Assembly (NCBI GenBank): GCA_009787085.1
Contig: WRGR01000037.1
Location: forward strand, 1-56,580
Reading direction: 5' to 3'
DNA: 56,580 nucleotides
Source: Actinomycetes bacterium
Lineage (GTDB): Bacteria > Actinomycetota > Coriobacteriia > Coriobacteriales > UBA8131
Numbering within the stretch: the first letter of the stretch is position 1; every line of letters begins with the position of its first letter. The translations under genes and the position numbers were made by a program. Under the pieces are notes generated by a model. That model did no database searches. It was not told the DNA's origin and worked only from the letters and a program-made list of their open reading frames with translations. Of the stretch, positions 44,452 to 52,432 are shown piece after piece.

Positions 44452-45102
44452 TCTCCATTGTGATAGGGGAAAAACCGAAGGTCTGTCGAACCAAGTGCCA
44501 ACAAACCCTTGTTCTCTCTCCTATGCCTCCTAGCAAAAGATCATACCACGAAGCACAAGCTGACGCTTGAAGGCTTTTTGAGATGAATAGGATTTGTCAG
44601 AGAAGGGTTAATCAGTCATGCCAAAATCTTGGTATCGCTAAAAGACATACAACTACGGTCGCGACGACATGAGGCGCAAGGACTCCGGCGGGGATGCCAA
44701 GTACAGCGCGCTCTACCCCGTGTACAGTAGGGAAAGCATGAGCACCCTTCACACAATAAAACCACACATGACACGTTGACACGATACAAATAAGGCTGAT
44801 ATACTGGTGAGCTAGAGAAAGGCAAGATACAAGGGTCAGGGGAATATTGTATAGTTGGAAATGGGAGAGAGAGCCGTGTATCTGTCAAAGAAGAGCAGTC
44901 TAGTTTTTAACCAGTAAAGGCACCGCATGTCACCAGATAGTAACGTGGGTAGGTGTCTTCGTCTCTGAGTGGCCGCTTCGTTCGGCTCCATTTCCTGCAT
45001 ATGGAATGTTACACGCACTTCTCTAAAGTGGGAGAAGTCAGGTGTTTATTGAGCTAATGCTGGCTTTGGTATGTTTTCAAACAACGCTGGAGTCAGTTGG
45101 AG
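44452..45102. other. Long gap before the polysaccharide locus
   Basis: About 650 bases without a full gene. 44620-44765 looks like decayed coding sequence (GC-rich, open for some 40 codons on the plus strand, while the other strand reads a hydrophobic stretch ending FWHD), but no family could be named. A strong promoter follows at 44776-44805, then a 290-base leader with a small hairpin (45017-45023 with 45032-45038). Confidence 0.4.
44776..44805 (+). promoter_or_regulatory. Strong predicted promoter of the polysaccharide locus
   Basis: TTGACA (44776-44781) and TATACT (44800-44805) with an 18-base spacer, near-consensus for the housekeeping sigma factor. It would give a leader of about 290 bases before the Wzz-like gene. 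Confidence 0.7.
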
Positions 45103-45966
45103 ATGGAAATAGATGTGAGAGACACTTTCAACCTATTGGATTTTCTTCACTATCTGGTTAGGACGTGGTGGGTCGCAGCCATCATCTTGCCGATAGCCGT
45201 AGCTGGTGGTTTTACCTATACCAAGCTACAGGTGCCGATGTACAAGAGCGAGGCCGTAATCATAGTGGCCTCCGGTGCCGCAGATAGCCAACCTACCACA
45301 TCAGTCGCTACAACAACCACAATAGACCGCGGCAACTACGTCGAAATACTAAAATCACAGGCGCTGATTAATGCTACGGTTGATAAAATCTCAATGGGAG
45401 TAGTCACAAAAGATGAAGTAATCAATAACCTTGATGTTGTTAATATAAAAGACACTGAGGCCATATCAATCTCAGTAACCACCAGGAGCAGCGAGGTCAG
45501 CCGCAAATTCGTGGATCAAAGCATCGACGTTTTCGCAAGCATGGTCGGCAGGTTCTACGGAGCCAGCAAACTGAAGATCCATATCATCACCCCAGCATCC
45601 CAAGAAAGCACCCCGAGCAATATCAGCATGGGCAAGAACTTGGCCATTGCACTGGCCGCTGGCATGGTGCTGGTGTTGACGGTGGCCTATGTGCGGTTTG
45701 ACGGCGTTCAGGCATATGGCGGCAGGTCACGAAGCACTAGATCGCTTTCGAGAGCGGGAGCACATCAAGCAAATAGAAAAATCACGGCATCGAGTTCAGA
45801 GAATGGCAGGGATCGTTCAGATGGCGGGCAACCATATCTTCTAGACGGGCAGGTCGACGACCCGAGACATAGGTCAGAAAATCCAAACATGAATACAACC
45901 GTCGATTTATCGCCAGAATTACAGGCTAGAGCATACGCAAACTATCGAGATAGGAAACGAGAGTGA
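45103..45966 (+). CDS. Chain-length determinant-like protein (Wzz/YveK family)
   Basis: Membrane protein expected to control chain length of the surface polysaccharide. The N-terminal Wzz pattern DTFNLLDFLHYLVRTWW leads into a membrane segment (about 22-42), then an extracytoplasmic beta/alpha domain and a second segment (IALAAGMVLVLTVAYV, about 183-203). The remaining ~85 residues are Ser/Arg/Gly-rich and look unlike the family; the +1 frame of the same DNA reads a helical HMAAGHEALDRFRERE stretch, so a frameshift may have occurred after the second segment. I start at the ATG at 45103 with GGAG upstream. It overlaps the next gene by 4 bases. No tyrosine kinase partner is present. Confidence 0.75.
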   Translation: MEIDVRDTFNLLDFLHYLVRTWWVAAIILPIAVAGGFTYTKLQVPMYKSEAVIIVASGAADSQPTTSVATTTTIDRGNYVEILKSQALINATVDKISMGVVTKDEVINNLDVVNIKDTEAISISVTTRSSEVSRKFVDQSIDVFASMVGRFYGASKLKIHIITPASQESTPSNISMGKNLAIALAAGMVLVLTVAYVRFDGVQAYGGRSRSTRSLSRAGAHQANRKITASSSENGRDRSDGGQPYLLDGQVDDPRHRSENPNMNTTVDLSPELQARAYANYRDRKRE

Positions 45967-46598
45967 ATGCCGCAATGAACCATCGCGCTGGCGTTTACCT
46001 AAAATGCAAGCGCGTTCTAGATGTCGCGTTGGCACTACTAGGGCTGTTGGTCATAGCTGTACCGATGCTCCTGATTGCCGCACTGGTTGCCTCAACATCG
46101 CACGGGGGAGCACTATATCGGCAAAAACGCTTAGGCTTAAACGGCAAGGAATTCACGATCTACAAATTCCGAACTATGATTGATGGCGCGGACGCACGTT
46201 TTGAAGAGTTTTTCGACGAAGAGCAGATGGATCAATTCGAGCAGTCTTACAAAATTGACGATGATCCACGAGTTACCAAGTTTGGTAGATTTCTACGTAG
46301 AAGCAGCTTGGACGAATTGCCTCAGATTTTCAATGTCATAAAAGGCGACATGAGCTTTGTTGGGCCACGACCGGTCACAGATCCAGAGATTTCCAAATTC
46401 GGTACCAAATCCGAAACGATACTTTCTGTCCGCCCGGGTATCACTGGCTATTGGGCGATTAAAGGTCGTAGCAATGTGGCCTTTGAAGAGCGTGTCGAAC
46501 TGGAACATCATTATGTTTGCAATATCTCACTGTGGATGGATGCGGTGATTTTTATTAACACTTTTCGAGTGGTTGTCCAGAGAGAAGGAGCAAAATGA
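45963..46598 (+). CDS. Initiating sugar-phosphate transferase (PglC/WcaJ-type)
   Basis: Polyprenyl-phosphate sugar-1-phosphate transferase that starts glycan assembly on the membrane lipid. An N-terminal membrane helix (VALALLGLLVIAVPMLLIAALVA) is followed by the catalytic core: RQKRLGLNGKEFTIYKFRTM, DDPRVTKFGRFLRRSSLDELPQ split over two helices, and GDMSFVGPRP. 211 residues, the short single-domain type. The GTG start overlaps the Wzz-like stop (GTGA); an ATG lies four codons later. Located directly behind the Wzz-like gene, as usual for capsule loci. Confidence 0.92.
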   Translation: MNAAMNHRAGVYLKCKRVLDVALALLGLLVIAVPMLLIAALVASTSHGGALYRQKRLGLNGKEFTIYKFRTMIDGADARFEEFFDEEQMDQFEQSYKIDDDPRVTKFGRFLRRSSLDELPQIFNVIKGDMSFVGPRPVTDPEISKFGTKSETILSVRPGITGYWAIKGRSNVAFEERVELEHHYVCNISLWMDAVIFINTFRVVVQREGAK

Positions 46599-46848
46599 CA
46601 GGCTGCTGCTCAGTGGCAACACCTACAGAAATGAGGCGTTAGCAATAATGCTGAGAGATACATCCGTTTCATTTGTCCTATGTGAGGGAAGGCATGGTAC
46701 GGGTATGCCTCTAGAAAGTGATCTTCGCTTTATTGATAGCCCCTATTATGCAAACCATATGTATGAGAATGACAAATGGTCGTATGGATGCGATGAAAAT
46801 AGTCGGATCATGCTGCTAAAAAATATAGTGAAGAGAAGTAAGGGATAG
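46595..46848 (+). pseudogene. Broken gene, probably a former glycan enzyme
   Basis: An ATG at 46595 overlaps the previous stop (ATGA) and has GGAG in front, but its frame ends after 15 codons. The +1-shifted frame is open to 46848 and begins LLLSGNTYRNEALAIMLRD, which looks like the first strand and helix of a Rossmann-like enzyme, then runs to ENSRIMLLKNIVKRSKG. Only about 80 residues remain, too few for a complete glycosyltransferase. I read it as a frameshifted and shortened remnant; a small real protein from the ATG at 46648 cannot be excluded. Family not identified. Confidence 0.5.
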
Positions 46849-46859
46849 GAGAAACAAAC

Positions 46860-47663
46860 TTGTCCTCATCAAAAAGCGCTGCGATTATCATCGCTGCACA
46901 TAAAGAAGCCGAAATGCCACAGGGCGAGTACTATTTGCCTTTACATGTCGGGTGTGAAGGTAGGAATGACCTTGGATTCACTGGCGACAACACGGGAGAC
47001 AACATCTCCCTAAGAAACTCTTTCTACAGCGAACTGACCGGGCTGTATTGGGCTTGGAAAAACCTGAACTGCGAATACTTGGGGTTGGCTCATTACCGTC
47101 GCCACTTTTCAATTAAAGGATTCCTCTTCAGAAAAACTCATAAACCTATGGAATGTGTTCTTACCGATGACGAACTAGAATCACTACTTGACCCCGAAAC
47201 CATTATTGTTCCAACAAGGCGAAATTACTATATCGAAACCATAGCATCACACTACAACAACTCCATGTATGACGGTGAGACGCAGCTCAACGCAGTACAC
47301 AGTGTCTTGTCTGGTAAATACCCTGGATATGTTCCTGCCTTTGACGAGGTAATGCAAAAAACATCCGCGCATATGTTTAACATGTTTGTGGCTCCCAAAA
47401 GATTGGCAAATGAGTACTGTCGATGGCTTTTTGATGTTCTAGCGGAGGTAGAAACGCATGTTGACAGTTCAAAATATAGCGATTTTGACAAACGTTATCC
47501 CGGGCGTCTGAGCGAGATACTGTTCAATGTTTGGCTGATACATAATGGTATAAAAACAAAAACTATTGGGCGTATTGACCTTTGGAGAGTCAATTGGCCT
47601 AAAAAGATCACACTGTTTCTTGCAGCCAAAGCTTTTGGGCACAAGCAAACTAAAAGCTCATAA
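46860..47663 (+). CDS. DUF4422 family, predicted glycosyltransferase
   Basis: Member of the DUF4422 group found in capsule and exopolysaccharide loci. GYYWAW-like LTGLYWAWKNLNCEYLGLAHYRR is the family hallmark (LAHYRRHF), with the acidic start EYYLPLHVGCEGR and the C-terminal FNVWLIHNGIKTK. 267 residues. The start is TTG, preceded by AGGAGA at 8 bases. Lies between a broken gene and a family-2 glycosyltransferase, all on the plus strand. Confidence 0.85.
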   Translation: MSSSKSAAIIIAAHKEAEMPQGEYYLPLHVGCEGRNDLGFTGDNTGDNISLRNSFYSELTGLYWAWKNLNCEYLGLAHYRRHFSIKGFLFRKTHKPMECVLTDDELESLLDPETIIVPTRRNYYIETIASHYNNSMYDGETQLNAVHSVLSGKYPGYVPAFDEVMQKTSAHMFNMFVAPKRLANEYCRWLFDVLAEVETHVDSSKYSDFDKRYPGRLSEILFNVWLIHNGIKTKTIGRIDLWRVNWPKKITLFLAAKAFGHKQTKSS

Positions 47664-47704
47664 ACAGAGATATAGAAAGCCTTGTCTGGAATTGAAGGAA
47701 TAAT

Positions 47705-48754
47705 GTGAAAGAGAACAGCTTTTTGATCAATATGATAGTACCGGTTCACAACGTGGAGCAATACATTTCCAAATGCATCGATAGCATATTGGCTCAGACT
47801 TATACAAATTTGCGGATTATTCTGGTTGACGATGGCTCATCTGACAAATGCCCGGAAATATGTGATCGCTACGCTAGGCGAGATACACGTGTCAAAGTTA
47901 TCCATTGTTTGAATAATGGCCAAGCCGCCGCCAGAAACAGGGGCTTAGACTTATTGCATGACAGATATCCACCAGAAAGCAGAGGGGATTACGTCGCTTT
48001 TGTGGATGCAGATGATTATATTGCTCCAGACTATATAGAGTTCTTACACAATCTTATCGTTGACAACAACGCCGATATCGCCCAATGCGGTCACTATGTC
48101 GTATTTTCTGAAACAAGGATGGTTGACAAAAACCGTGACCACAACACGACAGTGCTTAACAAGACGCAAGCAATAGAGAGCCTTTGCTACAATGGCATTT
48201 ATGACATAACAGCTTGTAGTAAATTATATAGAGTAGATATTTTTAATAATATACGTTTCCCCGAAGGTTATTTGTACGAAGATACAGCGGTTTGTTATCT
48301 AGTAGCTGAAAAAGCAAAAAGCATCGTAGTCAATATGACTCCGAAATATTATTATATACAGAGATATAATTCTACGGCAAACAGCGTTTTATGGCAGGAA
48401 TATAAATACCAGTTCCTAGCTGCTGGAGACGAGATGGCAAATTACATTTCCGAGCATTACCCAGAACTCACAAAAGCCGCAAATGTAAAGCGAGTTTTTG
48501 TGCGTCTGAGCACATTGTCGCAGATGGTCAATTGCAACCACTATGATAAAGAACGTATTGCCGAAATGACGCAAGTAATTAAAAAGTATGGACGAGATGT
48601 CCTACGTGATGGCAAGGCTGCCAAACGGGATAAACTGGGTGTTATGGCTCTATCTCTTGGGTTTCCTTTTTATCGTACCGCGTGGAAACTCTACTATAGA
48701 ATTGTCCGTAGGCAGCAGTCGAACAGCAAAGGGAGCCTATGCAAGCAGCAGTAA
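47705..48754 (+). CDS. Glycosyltransferase family 2
   Basis: Cytoplasmic GT-A fold transferase adding one sugar to the lipid-linked repeat unit. Residues 8-120 show the family: INMIVPVHNVEQYISKCIDS, ILVDDGSSD, NNGQAAARNRGLD and the DxD-containing FVDADDYIAPDYI. The C-terminal half (YYIQRYNSTANS) is typical of this EpsJ-like branch. 349 residues; GTG start with AAGGA 6 bases ahead. The stop overlaps the start of a truncated pyruvyl transferase. Donor and acceptor unknown. Confidence 0.92.
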   Translation: MKENSFLINMIVPVHNVEQYISKCIDSILAQTYTNLRIILVDDGSSDKCPEICDRYARRDTRVKVIHCLNNGQAAARNRGLDLLHDRYPPESRGDYVAFVDADDYIAPDYIEFLHNLIVDNNADIAQCGHYVVFSETRMVDKNRDHNTTVLNKTQAIESLCYNGIYDITACSKLYRVDIFNNIRFPEGYLYEDTAVCYLVAEKAKSIVVNMTPKYYYIQRYNSTANSVLWQEYKYQFLAAGDEMANYISEHYPELTKAANVKRVFVRLSTLSQMVNCNHYDKERIAEMTQVIKKYGRDVLRDGKAAKRDKLGVMALSLGFPFYRTAWKLYYRIVRRQQSNSKGSLCKQQ

Positions 48755-48918
48755 TAACATTGTACCGAGCGTCCAATTACGACACTCGACTCCAAGCTTT
48801 TGCCACACAAGAGAAGCTGAGGCAGTATTTTGGTGATGTTGTCTTTATAGATTACTGCAGACAAGGCACTTATGGCCTTAGCCTAGTGGAAACCTCTGCA
48901 AAAGAAGAGGCCAGATAG
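48739..48918 (+). pseudogene. Truncated polysaccharide pyruvyl transferase
   Basis: A 59-codon frame with a good start (GGGAG before ATG) reads MQAAVITLYRASNYDTRLQA, then FATQEKLRQY and VVFIDYCRQGTYG. This is the usual N-terminus of polysaccharide pyruvyl transferases (MKAAVITLHxxxNYGxxLQA), including the second beta strand. It stops at TAG after about one sixth of the family length (~350). The next 250 bases hold only fragments. It overlaps the preceding glycosyltransferase by 16 bases. Clear remnant; pyruvylation from this gene is lost. Confidence 0.72.
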
Positions 48919-49173
48919 AAGTATCGCTAATTCTTTCTGACTCAATTCGTTGGTATAAACTATTTACCTCTGCTAAACCAGCGTTGACATGCAGTACCCG
49001 TCACTGCGAGCTTGATCCGCAATCTTTCGGCGAGTACGGGATGCTCAAACTGAAACTGCAGCTATGCTGGTGCTATTTGATGGGATCATTCCATGTCAGC
49101 ACTGGACTTAACGGAAACAACTATTTAGACAATACGGACAAATTTGTGCGTATCAAGAAGATGGGTTAAATGC
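48919..49173 (+). other. Decayed coding sequence after the pyruvyl transferase remnant
   Basis: One frame is open for about 85 codons (LILSDSIRWYKLF ... DNTDKFVRIKKMG) without a start codon or ribosome site at its beginning. It probably derives from the lost pyruvyl transferase or an adjacent gene; no family could be named. A GC-richer patch (about 48994-49045) has the inverted ends ACCCGTCACT/AGTACGGG. Confidence 0.35.
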
Positions 49174-50112
49174 ATGGAAAGCAGTGAGGCAAAAATCAGC
49201 GTTATTATCCCTGTATACAATACAGGGAGCTACCTAGGAGAGTGTTTATGCTCAATAATCCATCAGACCCACCATAATATAGATATACTATTAATAGACG
49301 ATGGGTCGACAGATTTGTCACTTGCCCTGTGCGATAAGGCAAGTGCTATTGATCCTCGCATACGGGTCATCCACCAAGTGAACGGAGGATTGTCCCGTGC
49401 ATGCAATACCGGCATTTCTCTTGCTCGAGGAAAATACTTATCATTCATAGACAGTGATGACTACGCCCACCCCAAAATGCTGGAGATATTATTGAAAAAT
49501 CTTATTCAAGGCGCGTGCGACGTCCAGTGCTGTGATTCAACATCTGTTGGGTTTAAAGGGCTAGAATTTAGCAAAGCTAAAAATCAGTTATTCTCCAATG
49601 ATGAAGCTATATCAAAGCTGTTTGATGATAACGCCTACAAATGCTATGCACGGAATAAATTGTACAAGAAAGAACTTTTTGAAAAAATCAGATACTCAGG
49701 AGGTAGATTGTGTGAAGACATACAAACAACCCATAAAATTTTTAAAATATCAAAATGCATCGGCTACATTAGGCAGCCCCTATATTTTTACAGAATTCGA
49801 AGGGAGTCAATAACTCAGAGTTATAGATTCGACGAAAATCGCGACTTTATTGATGCTATAAACGGCGTTCTTTCTGATTCAAAGTTCCTTGCGGACAGAT
49901 ATTATGACAGGCTATCCGTGGGTTACATGATTAATTATTTAGCCTACATAAATCTCAAATTGAGAAATCGATCTGCAATAGCCAGTGACATAGAGTGGCT
50001 TTCCTCATTTTTGCATAGTCACTGGCCTTTGCTGTTCAGGCACCGAAATATCTCAATAAAACACAAAATTGCGCTGCCCCTTTATTGTCGTATCGTAACT
50101 ATAGTTGGCTGA
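49174..50112 (+). CDS. Glycosyltransferase family 2
   Basis: Second GT-A transferase of the locus. ISVIIPVYNTGSYLGECLCS, LLIDDGSTDLSLALCDKAS, NGGLSRACNTGIS and the FIDSDDYAHPKMLE acidic motif mark the family. Residues LCEDIQTTHKIF and QPLYFYRIR follow in the C-terminal part. About 312 residues from the ATG at 49174; upstream codons in frame belong to decayed sequence. Very AT-rich relative to the window average, like the adjacent flippase gene, suggesting shared origin. Confidence 0.9.
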   Translation: MESSEAKISVIIPVYNTGSYLGECLCSIIHQTHHNIDILLIDDGSTDLSLALCDKASAIDPRIRVIHQVNGGLSRACNTGISLARGKYLSFIDSDDYAHPKMLEILLKNLIQGACDVQCCDSTSVGFKGLEFSKAKNQLFSNDEAISKLFDDNAYKCYARNKLYKKELFEKIRYSGGRLCEDIQTTHKIFKISKCIGYIRQPLYFYRIRRESITQSYRFDENRDFIDAINGVLSDSKFLADRYYDRLSVGYMINYLAYINLKLRNRSAIASDIEWLSSFLHSHWPLLFRHRNISIKHKIALPLYCRIVTIVG

Positions 50113-50167
50113 GAGAAAGACAGCATATGCTATTTCAATTTTGCACAGCGGATAAAACTGCGCCGCA

Positions 50168-50217
50168 TTGCCACCTAAAAACTTGGAAAGTGGACAGATG
50201 CTTGAATGAGGTGGCAA
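50168..50217. repeat. Inverted repeat just before the flippase gene
   Basis: TTGCCACCT at 50168-50176 is the exact complement of AGGTGGCAA at 50209-50217 (9 bp, 32-base loop). It lies immediately in front of the GTG start and includes the ribosome-binding region, so it could limit translation of the flippase. Confidence 0.45.
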
Positions 50218-50221
50218 GGCT

Positions 50222-51493
50222 GTGGAAGTAAAGGACGATTACAAACGGGTTGCCAAAAATAGTATATTCCTATACATTCTGACCTTTTCGAACTATTTAC
50301 TTGGACTACTTCTTTACCCATACCTATCCAGGACCCTGAGCGTGAGTTATTTCGGGCTCTTCGGATTCTCTATGGTTTTTGCAACAATCATTCAGGTGGT
50401 CATAGAGTACGGATTCATGATCTCTGCCACAGCTTCGATTTCAAAGAACCGAGATAACGGCAAAGCAATCTCGAACATCATGTCGGATACCCTATTTGCA
50501 AAGATTCTGCTGTTCGGCCTTGCGTTAACGGTGTTCCTAACTATTGCTTGGCTGCTCCCCATGGTAAAAAGCAACTTTATGATTGTGCTATTGTTCTTTA
50601 TCAACGGCGCTCTAACCGCTTTCATACCAGATTACTATTTTCGCGGAATAGAAAAAATGAAGGCAATAGCAATTCGCACGATAATTATTAGGGCGGCATC
50701 CTACACGCCTGTACTGATTTTTATACAAGGCGACTCCGATTTAATGAAGCTTCCTCTTTTCCTAGCAGCCGGAAATCTTTTAGCGTTGTTTGTTACATAT
50801 GCACTAATCTATAAAGACGGCGTTAGGTTCTGTGCCCCTAGAGTGAAAAGGGCAATCTGCCTAATAAAAGAGAGCTTCTTCTTCTTCTTGTCGCGATTTG
50901 CTGCAAGCATCAACTCTTCGTTAGGCTCCTTCGTTCTCGGTCTTTCATACGCACCTGCTTCCTTGCAGGTTGGCCTGTTCGCCGGCTGCTCCAAGCTATC
51001 AAGTGCATGCGAGATGATGTTGTCACCTGTCTCCGACAGCATTTATCCTCACATGGTACATAAAAAGGATTACGGGCTGCTCAAAAAAGTTCTCATCGGC
51101 GGCACAATTATTTGGCTCGCAGTGATGGTTATGGCTTTTATTTTTGCGGAAGCCATCTGTGCAATAATTCTGGGTGCCGAATACGCTGCTGCCGGAAAAT
51201 ATCTGCGCATTCTTCTGATTGGCTCATTTTTTGGATTCCCAACCATAATGCTTGGCTATCCAGCACTAACGCCGATTGGCAAAGAAAACCATGCAAATAT
51301 TTCTCTTTGCATAGGTTCGATTGCCATGATTTTGGCCTGCCTCATTTTATATAGTACCGATTCGATAAACCTAGTCTCTATTTGCTGTGTTGTGATTTCG
51401 TCCAATATTATTAATACCCTATATCGAGGGTCTGCCCTGATCAGGTACAGAAAAGTCGCGTCAGCGGTGAAGGGAGAGGGCAAATCGGACTAA
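50222..51493 (+). CDS. Polysaccharide flippase (Wzx/MATE-like)
   Basis: Membrane exporter that moves lipid-linked repeat units to the outer face. 423 residues, about 12 hydrophobic segments. The N-terminal VAKNSIFLYILTFSNYLLGLLLYPYLSRTLSVSYFG pattern (given in two parts: VAKNSIFLYILTF and LYPYLSRTLSVSYFG) is typical of the polysaccharide-biosynthesis flippase family, as is the inner PDYYFRGIEKMK motif. The GTG start has AAGGCT in front. Last gene of the plus-strand part; convergent with licD, with only a 64-base gap and no clear terminator. Confidence 0.9.
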   Translation: MEVKDDYKRVAKNSIFLYILTFSNYLLGLLLYPYLSRTLSVSYFGLFGFSMVFATIIQVVIEYGFMISATASISKNRDNGKAISNIMSDTLFAKILLFGLALTVFLTIAWLLPMVKSNFMIVLLFFINGALTAFIPDYYFRGIEKMKAIAIRTIIIRAASYTPVLIFIQGDSDLMKLPLFLAAGNLLALFVTYALIYKDGVRFCAPRVKRAICLIKESFFFFLSRFAASINSSLGSFVLGLSYAPASLQVGLFAGCSKLSSACEMMLSPVSDSIYPHMVHKKDYGLLKKVLIGGTIIWLAVMVMAFIFAEAICAIILGAEYAAAGKYLRILLIGSFFGFPTIMLGYPALTPIGKENHANISLCIGSIAMILACLILYSTDSINLVSICCVVISSNIINTLYRGSALIRYRKVASAVKGEGKSD

Positions 51494-51557
51494 TATCAAT
51501 CACTGCCCCAGATTATTGCGATGTAAGGCGCATAAAAAGAAAAGCGGTTCTCTCTTC

Positions 51558-52370
51558 TTATTGACCGTCAATCCAAGCACTGACACCATGGTTGACACGA
51601 TTTTTTTCTGAGGGAGGAGTCATGTAGTCACCGTATGTTACCTCAAGGTAATTGCGCCAATCAGATATTACACGATACATTTCTCCTTCAAATAGCATAT
51701 AGCAATCAAAGTCCAGTTCTTCTCTAAGAATAGACCAGCCGAGTGTCTCTACGCTAGACGGAACAGCAACACGCTCGGCATCGTCATAGGGTATCGCTCT
51801 TAGCAACTTATTTATCTCCGTCTCAAATTTGGCTCTTTTCTCATCGCTATCGTTGAAAAAAAAGTAGGCGGCCTTTATCAGTCGCTTCGGTACAGATTTT
51901 GTTGACATCACCACATTTTTGGCTAACCACTTTCGCTTTCGCTGCAATGATCGAATTCTTTTTGCTACTTTCAGGTAGTCTGTTACTTTGGCTGGCACTC
52001 CGTCCAAAGGAAAAATGTCAAGCCAAAGATACTCATCAACTACATCTACGTATACTGGTTCTTGTGAACGTATATCCAAGTTCTGAAGTTTTGCAAAATA
52101 GACATCGAGCGCACTGTTCTCGTGCGTGATAACACTGAATCCCTTTAGTAGCTGATCGGCAAGCACCAAGAATTTTTCGTAATCCGGCCGCGGCATCAAA
52201 ACATCGATATCATCATCCCAAGGGATAAACCCTTGATGCCGCACTGCGCCCAAGAGCGTCCCGCCAAATAAACTATAACGCAAATCGTGTTCCTCACAAA
52301 ATGCAGCAAAAACTTTTAGCAGCTCATTGAGATGATACTTTATTTCGTCTGAAGACAGGTATTTCCTCAT
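51558..52370 (-). CDS. LicD family phosphotransferase
   Basis: Predicted transferase of phosphocholine (or a related phospho-group) from its CDP donor to a surface glycan. The LicD core is complete: RYSLFGGTLLGAVRHQGFIPWDDDIDVLMPRPDYEKF (read here as FGGTLLGAVRHQGF and PWDDDIDVLMPR). The aspartates of DDDID bind metal. 270 residues; ATG with GAGGAG just upstream. It follows the LicC-LicA fusion on the same strand by 62 bases, making the substrate choice of phosphocholine likely. No export signal is needed as the family acts in the cytoplasm. Confidence 0.9.
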   Translation of the reverse strand: MRKYLSSDEIKYHLNELLKVFAAFCEEHDLRYSLFGGTLLGAVRHQGFIPWDDDIDVLMPRPDYEKFLVLADQLLKGFSVITHENSALDVYFAKLQNLDIRSQEPVYVDVVDEYLWLDIFPLDGVPAKVTDYLKVAKRIRSLQRKRKWLAKNVVMSTKSVPKRLIKAAYFFFNDSDEKRAKFETEINKLLRAIPYDDAERVAVPSSVETLGWSILREELDFDCYMLFEGEMYRVISDWRNYLEVTYGDYMTPPSEKNRVNHGVSAWIDGQ

Positions 52371-52432
52371 ATCTCCTCATTCTCGTCGTTGCCAACGGCT
52401 GACACATTTTCTCCTTCACACATTCCAGTCGG

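Noticed and set aside
48984-49169. 61-codon open frame as a separate gene
   Set aside because: No ribosome site, no recognisable fold; better explained as part of decayed sequence.
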